Shown: positions 1 through 12,540, counted from the first letter of the stretch. The stretch is DNA of 64,000 nucleotides from Megascapheus bottae (GCA_024803745.1 JANJXV010000030.1:3987001-4051000), one strand, 5' to 3'. The notes: generated by a model from the sequence alone, not told the origin. Translations and numbers: made by a program.

Positions 1-1609
1 CTCATGATGAACAGAAGAGGTGGTGCCTCTAATGAGGGTTCTGGACAGAGTAAGATAACAATCAGATATGATTTAGTTGTCATGCTGGGTAAGAAACGTG
101 AAGATGTTTGCACATCCACAGTGGAATGGTTTCTGCTTCCCACAATGCTGTGATGAGAAACTCTCAGACGTTGACATTTACCAGTTTTAGATAAGCAGAC
201 TCAAATGGCACACTGTCTGCCTTAGAGGTTAAACACTCCTGATAAACTATGAGGCTGTTAGGATCAATGAGAGAAAAAAAAACTATTCCTCTCTCTTTTC
301 TTTGTATGGGTGACTCAATAATTTTCCTTAAATGAAAGAGCAAAAGACAAGAATCCACTAAATTGTCTTCCCTTTATTTCTCCTTCCTTCCTTCCTTCTA
401 CTCTTTCCCTCCCTCCCTCCTTCCCTCCCTCCCTCCCTCCTCTCTCTCTCCTTTCTTCTCTCTTTCTCTACCACCAGGCCAAACTCCCCTTTCTTGTCTT
501 TACTATTTCGTCTGATAGAGAGCCCTGCTAACTCCTGGCCTGGCCTCCACCTGGGATTCTCCCATGTCCTCCCAATAGCAAGACTATGTGCGCACAGCCA
601 GGTCCAGTTCAAGATGATGCTTTCCAACGCTGCCCGTCCACAGACCCGTCCACAGACCCGAGCACATTTGGCCTTCAGCCCCCGAGCTCAGTGCGGATGG
701 AAGTGGCACGGGAGAGAAAGCATCTGCGGCAGTGACTTTGCCCTCCACCCTCAGGCTGGTTCTTCCCTTCTTCTGAAAGCCCCCAGACCCTTGTCACTGC
801 AGCAGGGACTTTTATTCCTCACACTAGGATATCCCCGCCCTGATGGAGTATAGTTAAATGAAGCTCTTTTTTGGAACCAATGGGCCGGATCTTAAGCCTT
901 CCTGAGAATTTAAGCGTAATTTAAGAAACTGGAAGAAATGATTGAGTTGGGATCCTAATCCCCTGAGAGTCGCCGTCCTCACTCCACTGAGCAGCCGTAA
1001 TCCTCGGCTCCCTCGACCTCTGGATGGATTCTTAATTACCACAATCTAATTTCTTCTTCACGGGCTCTACCTGAGGAACATCTGTCGCTCAAGTAAACTC
1101 GTGTGAAAATGAAGTATTAAAATCAATAATTTGACTTTGAGGTGAAATGAAACAGAAAAATAACTTTGCAGCTTGCCCGTGGCCCAGTCCCCAGGCTGAA
1201 TTTGTTGTTGTCATCGGCACAGCAGCTATGTCTGGCTGCGTCCTTGAACTCACTCCAAGGTAGCCTCTATCTGGGGTGGTACAGGTGGGCTGGCTCTGCA
1301 CCCACCTGAGACCCGGGACGGAGGCAGCTTCTGCCGGGGTGTGATGGCAGCATTTTTGTGTCCTGCACTTTATGGGAACAAAGGAAGTCTCATTCACTTC
1401 TCTCAGGAGTCTAGCCTTGAATCCACTGGAGACCGTGGCCCCTTCCCTCTAGGTTAGTGTAAGCAGCCTCGAGGCAGGGCGGGAGTGGCCCTGACAAGTC
1501 TAGTTATGCTGCTGTGATCTAGACTCTGATTTCTCTTAACTACGTCCCACGACCTGGGTGCGTTCCACTTACTCATTTCTGCCGTGATCATGAAGACAGC
1601 GGAGTGTGT
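1..1609. other. Unassigned intron sequence
   Basis: No gene or full transposon recognised. It holds the pyrimidine tract at 381-470 and a 12-bp perfect tandem duplication (cgtccacagacc twice) at 635-658. Short open frames here have no recognisable protein content. Confidence 0.5.
381..470. repeat. Pyrimidine-rich (CCTT/CCCT)n tract
   Basis: Almost pure C/T on the plus strand, mostly ccttccttcc and ccctccctcc units grading into ct dinucleotides. Transcribed from the gene strand it would be a purine (GGGA/GGAA) run. Confidence 0.9.
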
Positions 1610-1815
1610 CAGTTGCTGACTCCCCGTTCTAGGCACTGTGACCAACACGTCCCTTGTGTTTTGTAACTTAATGGTCACCCTTTAAGGTAGGTCCTCCCTT
1701 TGGCTTCCCCGCTTTGTTGGAGGTCAAAGAGAGGTGAGAAGCTGGCTGAGAGTCAGGTGATTGAGGGCAATCAGGGCTGCAAACCCAGGCAGAGAACTCT
1801 GGGCTTCCTCTGTTT
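1610..1815 (-). repeat. MIR SINE, antisense
   Basis: Near full-length ancient MIR in reverse orientation. Recognisable pieces in order are a degenerate ggcactgt block, taaggtaggtcctccc, a gaggtcaaagagaggtgag block, and gggctgcaaacccaggcagag. These follow the reverse complement of the MIR consensus. Confidence 0.7.
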
Positions 1816-2289
1816 CTGTTCATTCCTCCACACACATCACATTACATCCCACTTAACTTGCCCATCCTGTCCTGTGCCCAACACCCCCGGGCCCAGCCTC
1901 TCCTCCCTGGACCCTGTCTGTGTCTTGTAGCGTCTTCTCTCCTACCTGTCTGATTGTCTCATAGATTATGGAGGGCGGGAAGGCGACTGGATGGCAGGAG
2001 AGAGAGAGGGAAGAAGAAGTGATGCCGGGATTCCTCACCATTTTATCCCCTTCTGGGAGGGGAAGCTGAGGGTGCTCAGATCAGCCACGGGGCATCAGTT
2101 CTACTTATACAGAGAAGGCATGGTGGGTGGCCTTTGGTGACATCATGCCTTTCTTCTCATCCTTCACCACATGGGTATTTCCTGCTCTTTGCCAAGGCCT
2201 TGGATGTGAACTGGCCAGGCAGGTCCAGGGCTCTTTGGGGATCCCAGCCCTAAACACTGAAGTACAAGTGCAAATGCTCACCATACACA

Positions 2290-2625
2290 GCATGGCTCCA
2301 AAGCCAGGCGTGGTACCTCACATCTGCAGTCCTAGCCACTGGAGAGGCAGGATGGTGGTTCGAGACCATCCTAGTTAAAGAAAGATAATTCATCAGACCA
2401 TCTGTTGTTAAGATTGTCAGTTGGCAGCTGGGCAGGATGGTATGAGACTGTGATTCCAACTGTGGCAAGAAGATTATAACAGGGGGATCATGGTCCAGGC
2501 AATAAAGAAAGACCCCATTTCAAAAATAACCAAAAAAAAAAGGACGGGGATAAAGCTCAATATTAGAACACGTATGTAGCAAGCATGAAACCCTGAGCCT
2601 CAAGCCCCAGGGCTGCTGAAAAAAA
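2290..2625 (+). repeat. Diverged B1-ID composite SINE(s)
   Basis: Starts aagccaggcgtggtacctca (B1-like box A) and continues through a second B1-like unit (gctgggcaggatggtatgag) with an A-rich joint, then an ID-like end with tagcaagcatgaaaccctga. More diverged than the SINEs at 21.5-21.9 kb. Boundaries are approximate. Confidence 0.6.
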
Positions 2626-2629
2626 GTGT

Positions 2630-2756
2630 TATGCTGGGGGAGGGAAATGGGGACCAAGACATGTGAAAGGGTATCAATGTATGTGAATTAATGCACCTTC
2701 TATCTGGCAAATATCATGTAACCCTTCTATTAATTACAATAACAATATATAAAAAA
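2630..2756 (+). repeat. L1 3' UTR fragment
   Basis: Runs gaccaagacatgtgaaaggg, tatcaatgtatgtgaattaa, cttctatctggcaaatat and ends ttaattacaataa before an A-rich tail. It matches the last ~130 bases of the L1 copies at 43.1 kb (plus) and 57.5 kb (minus), so it is a short 5'-truncated insert of the same family. Confidence 0.75.
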
Positions 2757-2762
2757 CTTAAA

Positions 2763-2780
2763 AATCACTCATGAGTGATT
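2763..2780. repeat. Perfect 18-bp palindrome
   Basis: aatcactcatgagtgatt equals its own reverse complement. It lies directly after the A-rich tail of the L1 fragment and is followed by a short (atgatt)n run. No known binding site is claimed. Confidence 0.9.
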
Positions 2781-2991
2781 ATTTATGATTATGATTATGA
2801 TTTCCACCTGTGGGTAGATCTTTGAGACAAATATCTTTAGCCAAAAGCACCACCATTTTCCAATGGCATAATCTGCCACTCTGTTTCCTGTGGCGATGGA
2901 AGAAACACAACGCAAACAGGACTCAGGCAGTTAATTCTGCTCAGGCGGCCTGGCTGCCTGCGTCCTCTGATCTGAGGGAGGGTGAGGAAGC

Positions 2992-3018
2992 TGTACCCAC
3001 TGTACCCACTGTACCCAG
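2992..3018. repeat. Three tandem copies of a 9-bp unit
   Basis: tgtacccac is repeated three times with one change in the last base. A small local slippage or duplication product. Confidence 0.9.
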
Positions 3019-3073
3019 CAGGTCAGTCCATCGGAGGGGCTCTTAGTGGTGGACACCATGCTTCCATTATGCA

Positions 3074-3076
<3 letters not shown>

Positions 3077-3140
<64 letters not shown>
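3077..3140. repeat. (CT)n microsatellite
   Basis: About 32 CT units with one phase slip near 3130. Purine/pyrimidine strand asymmetry and mirror symmetry make it a candidate for triplex (H-DNA) structure. Confidence 0.95.
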
Positions 3141-5514
3141 ACAGAGTGCCCTTGCCATTTAGCTTCCTTTCTGAGATTGTAGATCTTCTCTCCCAATCCA
3201 CTTCTCCAGCTGACTCTCCAGGCTGAAGATTGTGCCTTTTGCTAATTTTTCTGAACTGCACTAGCATGGGGAAAGCGGTCATTTGGAACATTCTGCAGGG
3301 CAGTTTCTAGCCTCAGCTCTTGATGAAGAAAGAAAAGGCAATCTGCAGAAACCAAATCGTGTGATGCTGACCGGGCTCAGGCGCTCTCCAGGCTTAGCCG
3401 CTGGGTAAGTGTGGACTCTTGGGTGAGGATTCACTCACTCCTCCACATGGCATTTCAGATTCTGATTTCCAGCCACCTCTTCCCTTTGCTCTGGGAATGA
3501 TTTTACCCTCACAGCAGGCACGCCTCCAGGGCCCTGCCCACATGGTGCCCAGCTTCCAATCTCAATCTACTCCTCAGCAAAACTGAGCAGCCAAGTTTCT
3601 CCCCAAACACCTGTCCCTCTGGCTATGCCACTGTCTGCTGAGTCCATGGCTCTGCCCCGCCTGGACTTTCTTGGTCTCTTCCTGGAAGATGGAGCATGTG
3701 CAGACTCCCCTGCTGTCCCCCGATGTTGGCCCTTCCACGTTGGGGGTCCTAGAGGTTTTGTTTGAGGAGAAAATTCAGACACTCAAGGTCTTGGCCTCCA
3801 GGCCGCACACACGACGCCTCTGTTCCAGCCTGGAAGGCAGTTGAACATCTGAATCGATTCCTAATTGAGCTCTTGTGTCGTGGCCACCCGCTCCTCACTC
3901 ACCCCCACTGCCAGGCCCCAGGGCATCCTCTTCCTTCTGGGAATCCCCACCTGGGACTCCAGCCTCCTTTCTGGCTGCAGCATGGGGTCCACTGCTCCTG
4001 CAGAAGCCATGCTCTCAGTCCTTTGTTTCCCCAGTGAGCATCCTCATGTAAAGTCAGCGTCCTCAGAGGTCATCCCCAGCCTCCAGCATGTCCTACCGTG
4101 AGGAAAGGAGGTGTGGCAAGGGATCCTCAGGAGCCCTGGAACCCCCCTCCCCTTCCTGGTCTCTAGGGATTTGGAGAAGAAGGGGAAGGCCTGGAGCAAT
4201 TTGCATTGGTACAGATCTTCTTTCTACTTCCTGGCAAAATGCACCTTGCCTTGCTGCGGTTCTGGAGGCTTCCTGTGAGAGGCAAGGTGGAGCTCAGAAA
4301 CCAGAGTGGAGTCAGGAACCAAGCGGAGCAGCTGATGAACGTGTGCAGGTGACTGGACGAGGGTCTGCAGGGGGCTCTCCTGCTAAAGCATGTGGTTCCT
4401 TCCCCCACCTCCACCTTGCCTTCAACGACTGCAGCCCCGGGCACCCCACACGGCTGAGCGAGTGCAAAGCATCCTGAATATGGTTTTTGGCATGGCTGAC
4501 GTGTCTCCAGCCTTCCAGCAAGCCGTACATCATGAAATATTGATATGGTTCTACTAGACTGCCGCACCTGACATTTGATTTATAGCTTTAGGTGTTCTCT
4601 CTCTCTTTTTTCTAAAAAAAATTCTAAACAGTCAATGAAGGATCAAAGGAAATGTCATATTTGCAGTGTTCAAGCTCAGAGGGCTCCCGCCCACTTTGTG
4701 CACAACCCCTGCTCCCCTCATTCCCCACAAGCCAGGAAGACACTGGCCACAGGTCACATCCTACCACCTGGCCAGCTATGATTGGGGCCCCAAGGATGGG
4801 GGCCACCAGTCCCCAGGTAGAGACGTCCCTCCCTCTACCCTCACCATTTCAAATATTTATCACGTTAAATATCAACCTCCAGAATATTGCCTTCGTTTAA
4901 GCTTTTCACGTTCCAATGATTTTTTATTATTTCCATCGACCAAAATAAATGAAGAAAATGTTTTAGACTACACTTGAAAGCATGTAAAAATCAATAACTG
5001 GATTTTTAAAAGATTTAAAATGTCTTGAATACATTCATTTTCAAACATTTTTTTCCCTCTGATCTTTAAATAGCTTTTCTTGGAGCATAACATTTTTTTA
5101 AAAGTCAACTATGGAGCATTAAGGGTATAATTACCATTTTAATTATAACTCAATCATCCTATCTGCTTTGCATAGAAATTAAAGCTTTTATGTCAGGATT
5201 TTGGGCACTCACAAATGTTCAGGAGCAATTAATGTTAAAGGTTTAATTTAAAAGGAAAAAAATCCCTAGCTTGAACTTTGCAGTTCTGAATTTCATTCTT
5301 GTTCAGATGGAAAAGCAGAGATGGTACCCATTTGTCATTTAATTTCTAAAGTGAACCCATTTTCAGTTTTGAGTCAGTTGTTGAAATTTTCTTTAAGAGG
5401 CACCCTTGGGTAGACCAAGGGTCCAGGCTGGAGTCTTCTTGTCTCTGCTCTTATTGCTACTGATGAACTTTATACAGCATATTTATTATATTCTATCATT
5501 AATTATATACAGGC
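3141..5514. other. Unassigned intron sequence
   Basis: No gene or transposon recognised on either strand. 4.9-5.35 kb is AT-rich and 3.4-4.5 kb is GC-richer. Overlapping open frames on both strands between 4.1 and 4.6 kb show no known domain and no conserved composition. Confidence 0.45.
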
Positions 5515-5620
5515 TTGTTTCATCTCAGTCTCCTCATCTATAAAATGGGGTCATAGCAATTCTTACCTTGTAGAATCTTTATATAAGGCACAGAGGACAG
5601 TGTCTGGGTATAGGAAAAAC
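5515..5620 (+). repeat. MIR SINE 3' half, sense
   Basis: Contains cagtctcctcatctataaaa followed by tggggtcatagcaattctta and cacagaggacagtgtctggg. This is the standard order of the MIR core and 3' part. Confidence 0.75.
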
Positions 5621-6093
5621 TTGCATGAGCCTTATGATTTATATGGGTTTCCTATTGTGGTATGATCTAACGTGACCCCAATAACTTCAACCATCCTGAT
5701 AGCTATTGATTTTTCTTCCTGCCCTGAAGAGGACTGTTGATGAAATGGTTGTTGGACCTGTAAATCCTTTGGGCTTGCAATGCACAGAGCAGTTTTCATA
5801 TCATAAAGCAGTTCACAACCATGCATACTTCTCAGGTGTGTGGTGTGTTATTGTGGAGTATTATTTTTCTTCCCTTGTGCTGTGGCACTTGTATGGGTAT
5901 AAAGTTTTTGGGGGCACTTTAAAAGTCTCCATATTTGCATTAATGAAAATACCATTGGGCTGTACAATTCAACTTGATTTTCACTGAATTTGGCCCTGAA
6001 AACAAAAATACTAAAAATGATAGATTTTCCATTTTTTTTTGCTGCAAATGACTAATGTGTTTTGCTCTTTGCTCCTGAAGCACAAGGTTGCAG

Positions 6094-6132
<39 letters not shown>

Positions 6133-7290
6133 CATGTGCATACTTGTGTGCAAAATGCAGCCTTGTCATTTTTCTCCCAGTTAAACCTCCAATCTAAGAT
6201 CTGGTCCATTTCCTCTGGAGCTGCCTCTGCTGTGGCTGGCAGGAAAGAATCATTTTTATGGGCATTGCTGTAGCAAAATAAAATAATTCCATTTTTAGAA
6301 AAGCTGTTGAATAGGTCCTTTCCCAATAACAATTTTTTTTGCTGACTGCCTATTTCTGTTTTACTCTTTATTTTTTGCCTATTTATATATTTTGCATTTT
6401 TTCCTCTCTGGTAGTTTTATATCTTATTTTTTTCTACCTTATTAAGAAAAATGACAATGGAGGCAGGCAGACATAATTTAAAAATGATTATTATGCCATA
6501 TCTTCTATACCTTGAGTCAGATAATGTTCCTGGAGAGTTAATCACTAAATATCACTTACATAATCAACCCTAATCCTAAACATAATTACATAATCACCCA
6601 GAGCCTGATATGCATGCTCAACTGGCTTTGGTCTTGTGGCTTGGGTAATTTCAGGATAGTGTGGATGTCACAGAATTTCATTACTTTCTGGGAAGGAAAA
6701 TGATTAAACATCTGGTATCTATGGAATAAACACCTTGGGAAGATGTTCATGTAAGTAGATTGCTCTTGAGAAAACTTCCCTTTCTTACCCACTGTCTTCT
6801 GCTTGGGGTTCCACACAGGAATTTGTGGTACCCTTGAATCAGCTCAGTTTGCATAGTGTCGTTGCCTGTTTCTGTCTGCCCTTCATGCTCTATGAGTAGC
6901 CTCAAGAGCTCTGTACCCATGGGTCTTGTTCAAACCTATCTAAGATGGTGACAGGGGAAGCAGAGTCAGTCTCCTGCTCTTGTCTGTGGGGGTTGGCAAT
7001 GTCTTTCAACCGAAGGCCAGTTCAGACACACAGCCAGATTGACACTGCACTCTGCATTTCTGTCCCACTGGCTTTAGAACTGTAGCTTCCTATCAGCCTC
7101 CCTAAACTTCATTCACAGTAGCTGAGTGATCTTTCTTCAACACTCAGTGTGAGTGTGCAGGGTTCCTGTGGAACTGGAAACAGGAATCAATGATTCTACC
7201 GTCTCTGAATAGATTGAAAATGTTTGCCACTTATAATGTCTACTGCCCAGGTGGGCAGCTTAAGATGGTGAATAATAAACTGTCATGTTT
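5621..7290. other. Unassigned AT-rich intron sequence
   Basis: Only the GT microsatellite at 6095 is recognisable. The open frame at 5940-6332 (minus) merely reads through that repeat. Nothing else supported. Confidence 0.45.
6095..6129. repeat. (GT)n microsatellite
   Basis: About 17 TG units. On the gene's sense (minus) strand it is (CA)n. Confidence 0.95.
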
Positions 7291-7505
7291 GCCTGGGTAC
7301 TGGCTACTCAGGCCTGTAATCCTAGCTATCCAGGAGGCTGAGATCTGAGGATCATGGTTTGAAGCCAGCTCAGGTAGGAAAATCCATGGGACTCTATCTC
7401 CAATAAACTACTCAGAAAAGTCCAGAAGTGACATCGTGACTCAGAGTGGTAGAGCGCTAATCTTGAGCAGTAGTAGTCTCAGGGACAGTGCCTAGCACCT
7501 GAGTT
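7291..7505 (+). repeat. B1-ID composite SINE
   Basis: Left half reads cctgtaatcctagctatcca, ggaggctgagatctgaggat. Right half has gtgactcagagtggtagagc and ends gcacctgagttca, which are the A- and B-box-like parts of the ID unit. Moderately diverged. Confidence 0.85.
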
Positions 7506-7708
7506 CACTCACAGACCTTCATGGTGGAGGGTGTGGATGAAGCCCGCAGAACAAAGTTAGTACCACTCATTCCCTTTTCCAGCTTCTTGCAGCCTGTGAG
7601 GTACTAGAGGTTTCCTTTAAATTCAAACACTGCCTACTCCCTGCCGAATTTGAGAAGGACCCACAGGGAGAGCAGTGTGGCTCCTTACGTGTTTATTATC
7701 TGTTCGTT

Positions 7709-7776
7709 CATTTATGGATTTATCAGCTCAACACACTATCAACATTTATGGATTTATCAGCTCAATACACTATCAA
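7709..7776. repeat. 34-bp tandem duplication
   Basis: Two adjacent copies of a 34-base unit beginning catttatggatttatcagct. The copies differ at a single position (acacac versus atacac), so the duplication is fairly recent. Confidence 0.95.
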
Positions 7777-8655
7777 GCCCTCCAATGGAGCTAGTAATGG
7801 AGGCAATGGAAGAGACAGCAAGTCTGCCCTCTGAGTCTGTCCTTGTGGAGTTCAAGTGCAAGCATGACCTCTTTGACACTGTCTCCTGCATGCATGCTCA
7901 TTCAGCTCAGGATTGATGTGAAGACGCAGTGAGCTAATGTTTGGGGATACCGCTTGTGAACTCAAGTGTGTTGTCACAATGTAATTTGTCCTTGTCAGAA
8001 AGAATACCAAAGAGCGTGGGATTCTCTTGTTACCATGTCAGCTACAGACAGAAAACAATCTAGTTGCTGGAAAAAGAACCTCTTAGAACACAGTCGACAA
8101 ATTCCAGCAGGGTATAAAGATATTACTAGTCTCCAAATAGACGTCTCTTTTGGTAGAGAACTGTTCAGAATGGACCATGGAAGTCCCAATGGCGAATGAG
8201 CTGAATGGCTGCATACTCAGTTGTCTGCATATAAATTCTTAAAAAAATGGTTATTATTAAATACTCCAGAAACAAAGAATAGGTGCATGTCCACATCATA
8301 AAATAAAAGCCATTAAAACATGAAAGCTAGTGAAAAAGTAAGGCTAAACCTGTATGACCAGTTCCTTAAGAAGAGATTCTTAGTATAAATTTGGGATGCA
8401 TGATCTGATGTGATAAAACAGCAGAGGGAAATGGTTATTTAGTAAAGGCTTTCGGGATAACAGGAAGCAAGTACAATCTTGCATTTGAATCATACCTCAA
8501 AATATATTACCTGTGGATAAAGTCTAAAAAGAGCAGCTGAAAGCAAGACTGAATATTCACCAAACTTTCTGGGGGGAATGGAGGGATGGAACGGATCAAT
8601 GAAAACACAGAAGAGAAGGTTCGGTAGTGCATTTCAGGGATGGTGCACACGGAAA
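7777..8655. other. Unassigned intron sequence
   Basis: No gene or repeat recognised. Short open frames overlap on both strands at 7.97-8.2 kb and look random. Confidence 0.45.
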
Positions 8656-8659
8656 TTAA

Positions 8660-9080
8660 AAGCTGGGCGTTGGTGTAATCCTGTTGGTAATTCTAGCTAC
8701 TTGGGGGGGGGTGGCTGTTAACAGAAGGATCGAAGTTCAAGGCGACCATGGGCAGGAAAGCTCACAAGACCCCCTTCGGAGCCCACAGTGGGTGCCGTTC
8801 ACAGGACTGTCATCTCAAGGTGTGATGGGAAGCTGAGAGCGGAAGGACGGTGGTGTTATGGTGTTAGATTAGCTAGGACTGCTGGCATGGCAGCAGAGGC
8901 TGCAGGTGGCAGTGCATGTCTGCTGTCCTAGCTGCAAAGGGAGGCCCGCTGACTATGGTTCAGGGGAGTGACTGACAAATAACCAGAGAGGAACAGGCTA
9001 GAGAGCAGTGACTTTGCATCTGTCCAGCAAACAAGTCTGAAGCCTCGGGTTTAAGCCCCCAGCACGCCCTCGTGAAGAAA
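8660..9080 (+). repeat. Old B1-ID-like SINE cluster
   Basis: Two diverged units. The first starts aaagctgggcgttggtgtaa; the second starts ctgcaggtggcagtgcatgt and ends with agtgactttgcatctgtcca then cctcgggtttaagcccccag, an ID-like B box. Boundaries are approximate. Confidence 0.5.
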
Positions 9081-9104
9081 AATAAAAGAAATTCTCGATA
9101 TAGA

Positions 9105-9308
9105 AATTCTTGGTGGGCTCTGGGGGCTCACACCTGTAATCCTAGCTACTAGGAGGTGAGATCTGAGGATCACAGGAAAAGTCTGCAAGACTCTTATCTC
9201 CAAAGAACCAGCAGAGAACAGGAAGTGGTGCTGTGGTTCAAAGTGATACAGTGCTAGCCTGGAGCAAAACAAGCTTAGGTTTTGAGTTCTAGCCCCATGA
9301 CCACCAAA
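9105..9308 (+). repeat. B1-ID composite SINE
   Basis: Reads gggggctcacacctgtaatc, ctagctactaggaggtgaga, then aagtggtgctgtggttcaaa and ttttgagttctagcccc. It runs directly into the CCA repeat that probably grew from its A/C-rich tail. Confidence 0.85.
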
Positions 9309-9350
9309 ACCCACCACCACCACCACCACCCCCCCCACCACCCCCCCCAA
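9309..9350. repeat. (CCA)n / poly-C tract
   Basis: CCA triplets breaking down into runs of C. It directly follows the SINE end. Confidence 0.9.
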
Positions 9351-9379
9351 AACCTTCATCATAATTGAAATTAAAAAAA

Positions 9380-9560
9380 AAAGTTATAGTCAGATTTGAG
9401 CAGTTGAGACAGGAGTATCAAAAGTTTGAGGGCGGCCTGGATAAGTTAAAAGCTCTGTCTAAAAAAGAAAGAAAAGTAAAACAAGAAAGGAAAAAAAGTG
9501 GAAGGATGCTTACTTAGCATGTATAAATCCATGGGTTTGGATTTATTCAGGTATTAAAAA
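9380..9560 (+). repeat. Diverged B1-like plus ID-like SINE remnant
   Basis: Features gttgagacaggagtatcaaa and gggcggcctggataagttaa (B1-like), then an A-rich spacer and tgcttacttagcatgtataa (ID-like). Weak but in the right order. Confidence 0.45.
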
Positions 9561-9949
9561 TACCCCATAATCCTTCAGTTACTGTATCTCCATTGATAAG
9601 AATGCATTATGCAAATTCTTCTATAAGAACTTGCAAAAAGACTAGTTCTCAACAGATGTATGGCTTCTTTTTTTCCTTTAGGAGAGTGTCGATGACTAAG
9701 AAATTCACGTTTCCTTCCAGGATATTCTGTGCACAATCACAGTTCTTGTCTTTACCTTCTTGTGTTTACTTCTTGAGTCTTTACTATTCCTTCACACTCC
9801 CTCCCTCCCTGCCTCCCCCTCACCCCACCCACCTTTTCCCCCCAGACCTGTCCTGTCTCTTGTACATATGATCCAGTGCCCCGGCTGAATTCCTGGTTAG
9901 TTAAGTGGTACCTGTCTTATCTGTCTTATTGCTCGGCTTCCTTTACCAA

Positions 9950-10060
9950 CTCAAGATACTTCCCAGGAATGGGATTTCGGGATCCATATGTATGACCACA
10001 GTACTGGCATATGTTGTAATGCCAAATTGTTTTGTACTAGCAGTGTCTGATAATGTCATT
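9950..10060 (-). repeat. Possible old L1 fragment, antisense
   Basis: tcccaggaatgggatttcgg, then catatgtatgacc and gccaaattgttttgtactag follow the reverse complement of the region near the L1 3' end (the cccagcaattccac segment and its upstream neighbour). Strongly diverged. Confidence 0.35.
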
Positions 10061-12540
10061 ACACTCTGCCCACAGTGTGGAACTCGTATCACCTAGACTC
10101 CGCTCCCTGAGTCCTCTCCCCTGTCCTACCTCTAACACCTTCATGTCTTTTCTCTCACTCCTCAAGACTCAGAGTGGGTCTTGAGTTTCTCAATCCCTCC
10201 CATCAAAATGGAAACCATATATTGAAACGGAATCATTTATCCTAGATTTTATAGCTGCTTCTTGTAGCTCTAGAGATACCTTCTGAGACCAAGGTAAATC
10301 TCAAACAATCGGTTGTGTTAACTTCACCAGAATGAGTCTCTCACAAGCATTTGGACATTCAAAGAGAGAAGCCAGTGATGGGCACACATTAGTCAGACTC
10401 CTGGGGTCTGGTACCCAGTATCCCTCCTGTCACATCAGGTAGACGTTTGGATTTTAGGTGAGCTTTGGCTTTCTGAGGAGGTCGCTATGTAAGCTCAGTC
10501 CAGGACTGCAGGTTTGCAGGTTTCTCCTTAGCGAAGGCTAAGAAAATCCACCAGACTGCGGTATAACAGGCCGAGCTGAGTTGTGTTATTTTCCACCAGA
10601 CAGCTATCTGTGAAGGGAGACTTTTTCACAATGAATTATTTGGTCACTTTAGGGTTGACTTTTAACTGTCACTCTGCAGATAACAGCGAGGATGAGATCT
10701 GCTGCTAGTCTTAGGGTTGTATTTTTCTGTAATGGGAGCTAATGCTGTGGCGAACTGCAGAACAAGAAAGAGATTCCTTAAGAAGAGAACGTGAGCACAT
10801 AGAAGGGCTGGCAAGCAAATGATAAAATGGCTGTGGCTGATTTTTAAGCATGGCTATAAACCATTCTGGAGGGCCGATCGTCGAGGATCTGCAGTGGATT
10901 ATGGGAACCATAAACTGAACTAAAGTGGCCCAGTCTTGGAGCCCTGTGGTGGCCTGTGAGCAACAGGATTAGTTCTTCACTAGGAACATATTTTACTGGG
11001 AAATGCTCTGATTACTTAAAAAAAAGGTAAAGTTCCCATGCCTGAGACAACAGGTTTCATCTCCACATCCATCTGTCAGATTGATGCACAATATGACTGC
11101 ACAGTTAAAAAGCCATAGAAGTAATTTGGAACCAGAAGCCATCCCCTTGGCTCTTCATGGGTCTCTGATATGACAGCATTTCTGTAGATCTCTCTCCCTG
11201 CCCCCTGGCAAAGGAGGCATCCACTGCTTGTCTCACTGAAGTCTCTCCTTTTGCCGTGGAGCAGGAATACCCGTCCCTCCAATGAACGAGCCCAGTGGAG
11301 CCCACAATATTTCAAAGGTTTTTATCCCAACCTGCACCATCACTTGAAAAAGCCTCACTGTGGGCAAAGCCTGATGTTCTTAGATACAGGATACTGCCGT
11401 GATTTTAATACCAATTATATTTTGGGGGAAAAAGAAAACCTCTTCACACTGTCCAGTGACTCTTACCCAGGAAGATAATAGCACAGGGGCAGGCAGACAG
11501 ATGGTAGGCTTATGGATCCAGTACCTGTCTAGGCCTGGGTGCTTAGCTTGGATATGGGGACATAAACATAGTAAGAAGGAGGGAGTCTCTTCAGTGTACC
11601 TTTGGATGCCAGGAGCTGGGGATAGAGCTGCAGTAGAACTAGCGAGGCTTCTTTGTTTTCCTTTCCTATCTTCTTCTACCTCCCCACAGCAACTCTAGCT
11701 CAGGGCTCAGGAGACATAAATTAGTCCCTAGTGATACTTCTAAATAACTTACTATGAGAGAAAAGTAGAGGTCTCAACATTCCTTGGTGCCTTTTTTAAT
11801 GAAAGTCTTTGAAGCTTGGGAGAGATGAAAATAATTAAGGATGGGCCATAAACTTGATTTCCTGCGTTCATTTCTAAATTCCCTATTTTTTTTTGTTGGC
11901 AGAAAGGACTCAAATGAATTTGCTAAAAATCCAGACTGTTTTGGAAAAATATTTTTTATCATTTTTCTTTTCTTTTCTGTGTTCCAAAAAAAAAGCACAG
12001 CATGAATGGAAAGGCTAGGCTCAAAACCAGATGAACTTCAGTTTGGACCCAAATTCTCTACTGTGCTCATATATTCATATATTCATGTATTCATTCATTC
12101 TCTCATCTCTTGTCTGTCTAACTTTCTCTCATTATATAAAATCTATTTTCTCTGGCTTGCTTTCTTGCAGCGTGGAGTTTCAGTAGTCCACATAATGGTT
12201 AATATAGCTAGTTTGGGGATCTTTACCTAATTGAACAACGAGGAAAGAACAAAGAGGTAACTACTGGGCCAATACCGTCAACAGCTATTGACAGTCTCAC
12301 ATCATCACCCTAGAATATAAGCTTCTAGGTCTAAATGATAAGAGGCCTAGAAAGATTAGTGTCCCCATCACTCTCTCACATGCACATTGTAGACCCAAAA
12401 TGTAACAGTTTACATAATCACACAGGCTTGTCCATGTACACATACGTTCTTACATGATCCTAAGAAATCTATATTTACCTACCATCTAACACCTATTCTC
12501 TACCAACCATATATGTCAGTCTATATCTGTCTATTATGAA
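10061..12540. other. Unassigned intron sequence
   Basis: No gene or clear transposon recognised. Overlapping short frames at 11.08-11.7 kb lack known domains. Confidence 0.45.

Noticed and set aside
5940..6332. 130-codon minus-strand frame
   Set aside because: Runs through the GT repeat (His-Thr repeats) and has no domain.
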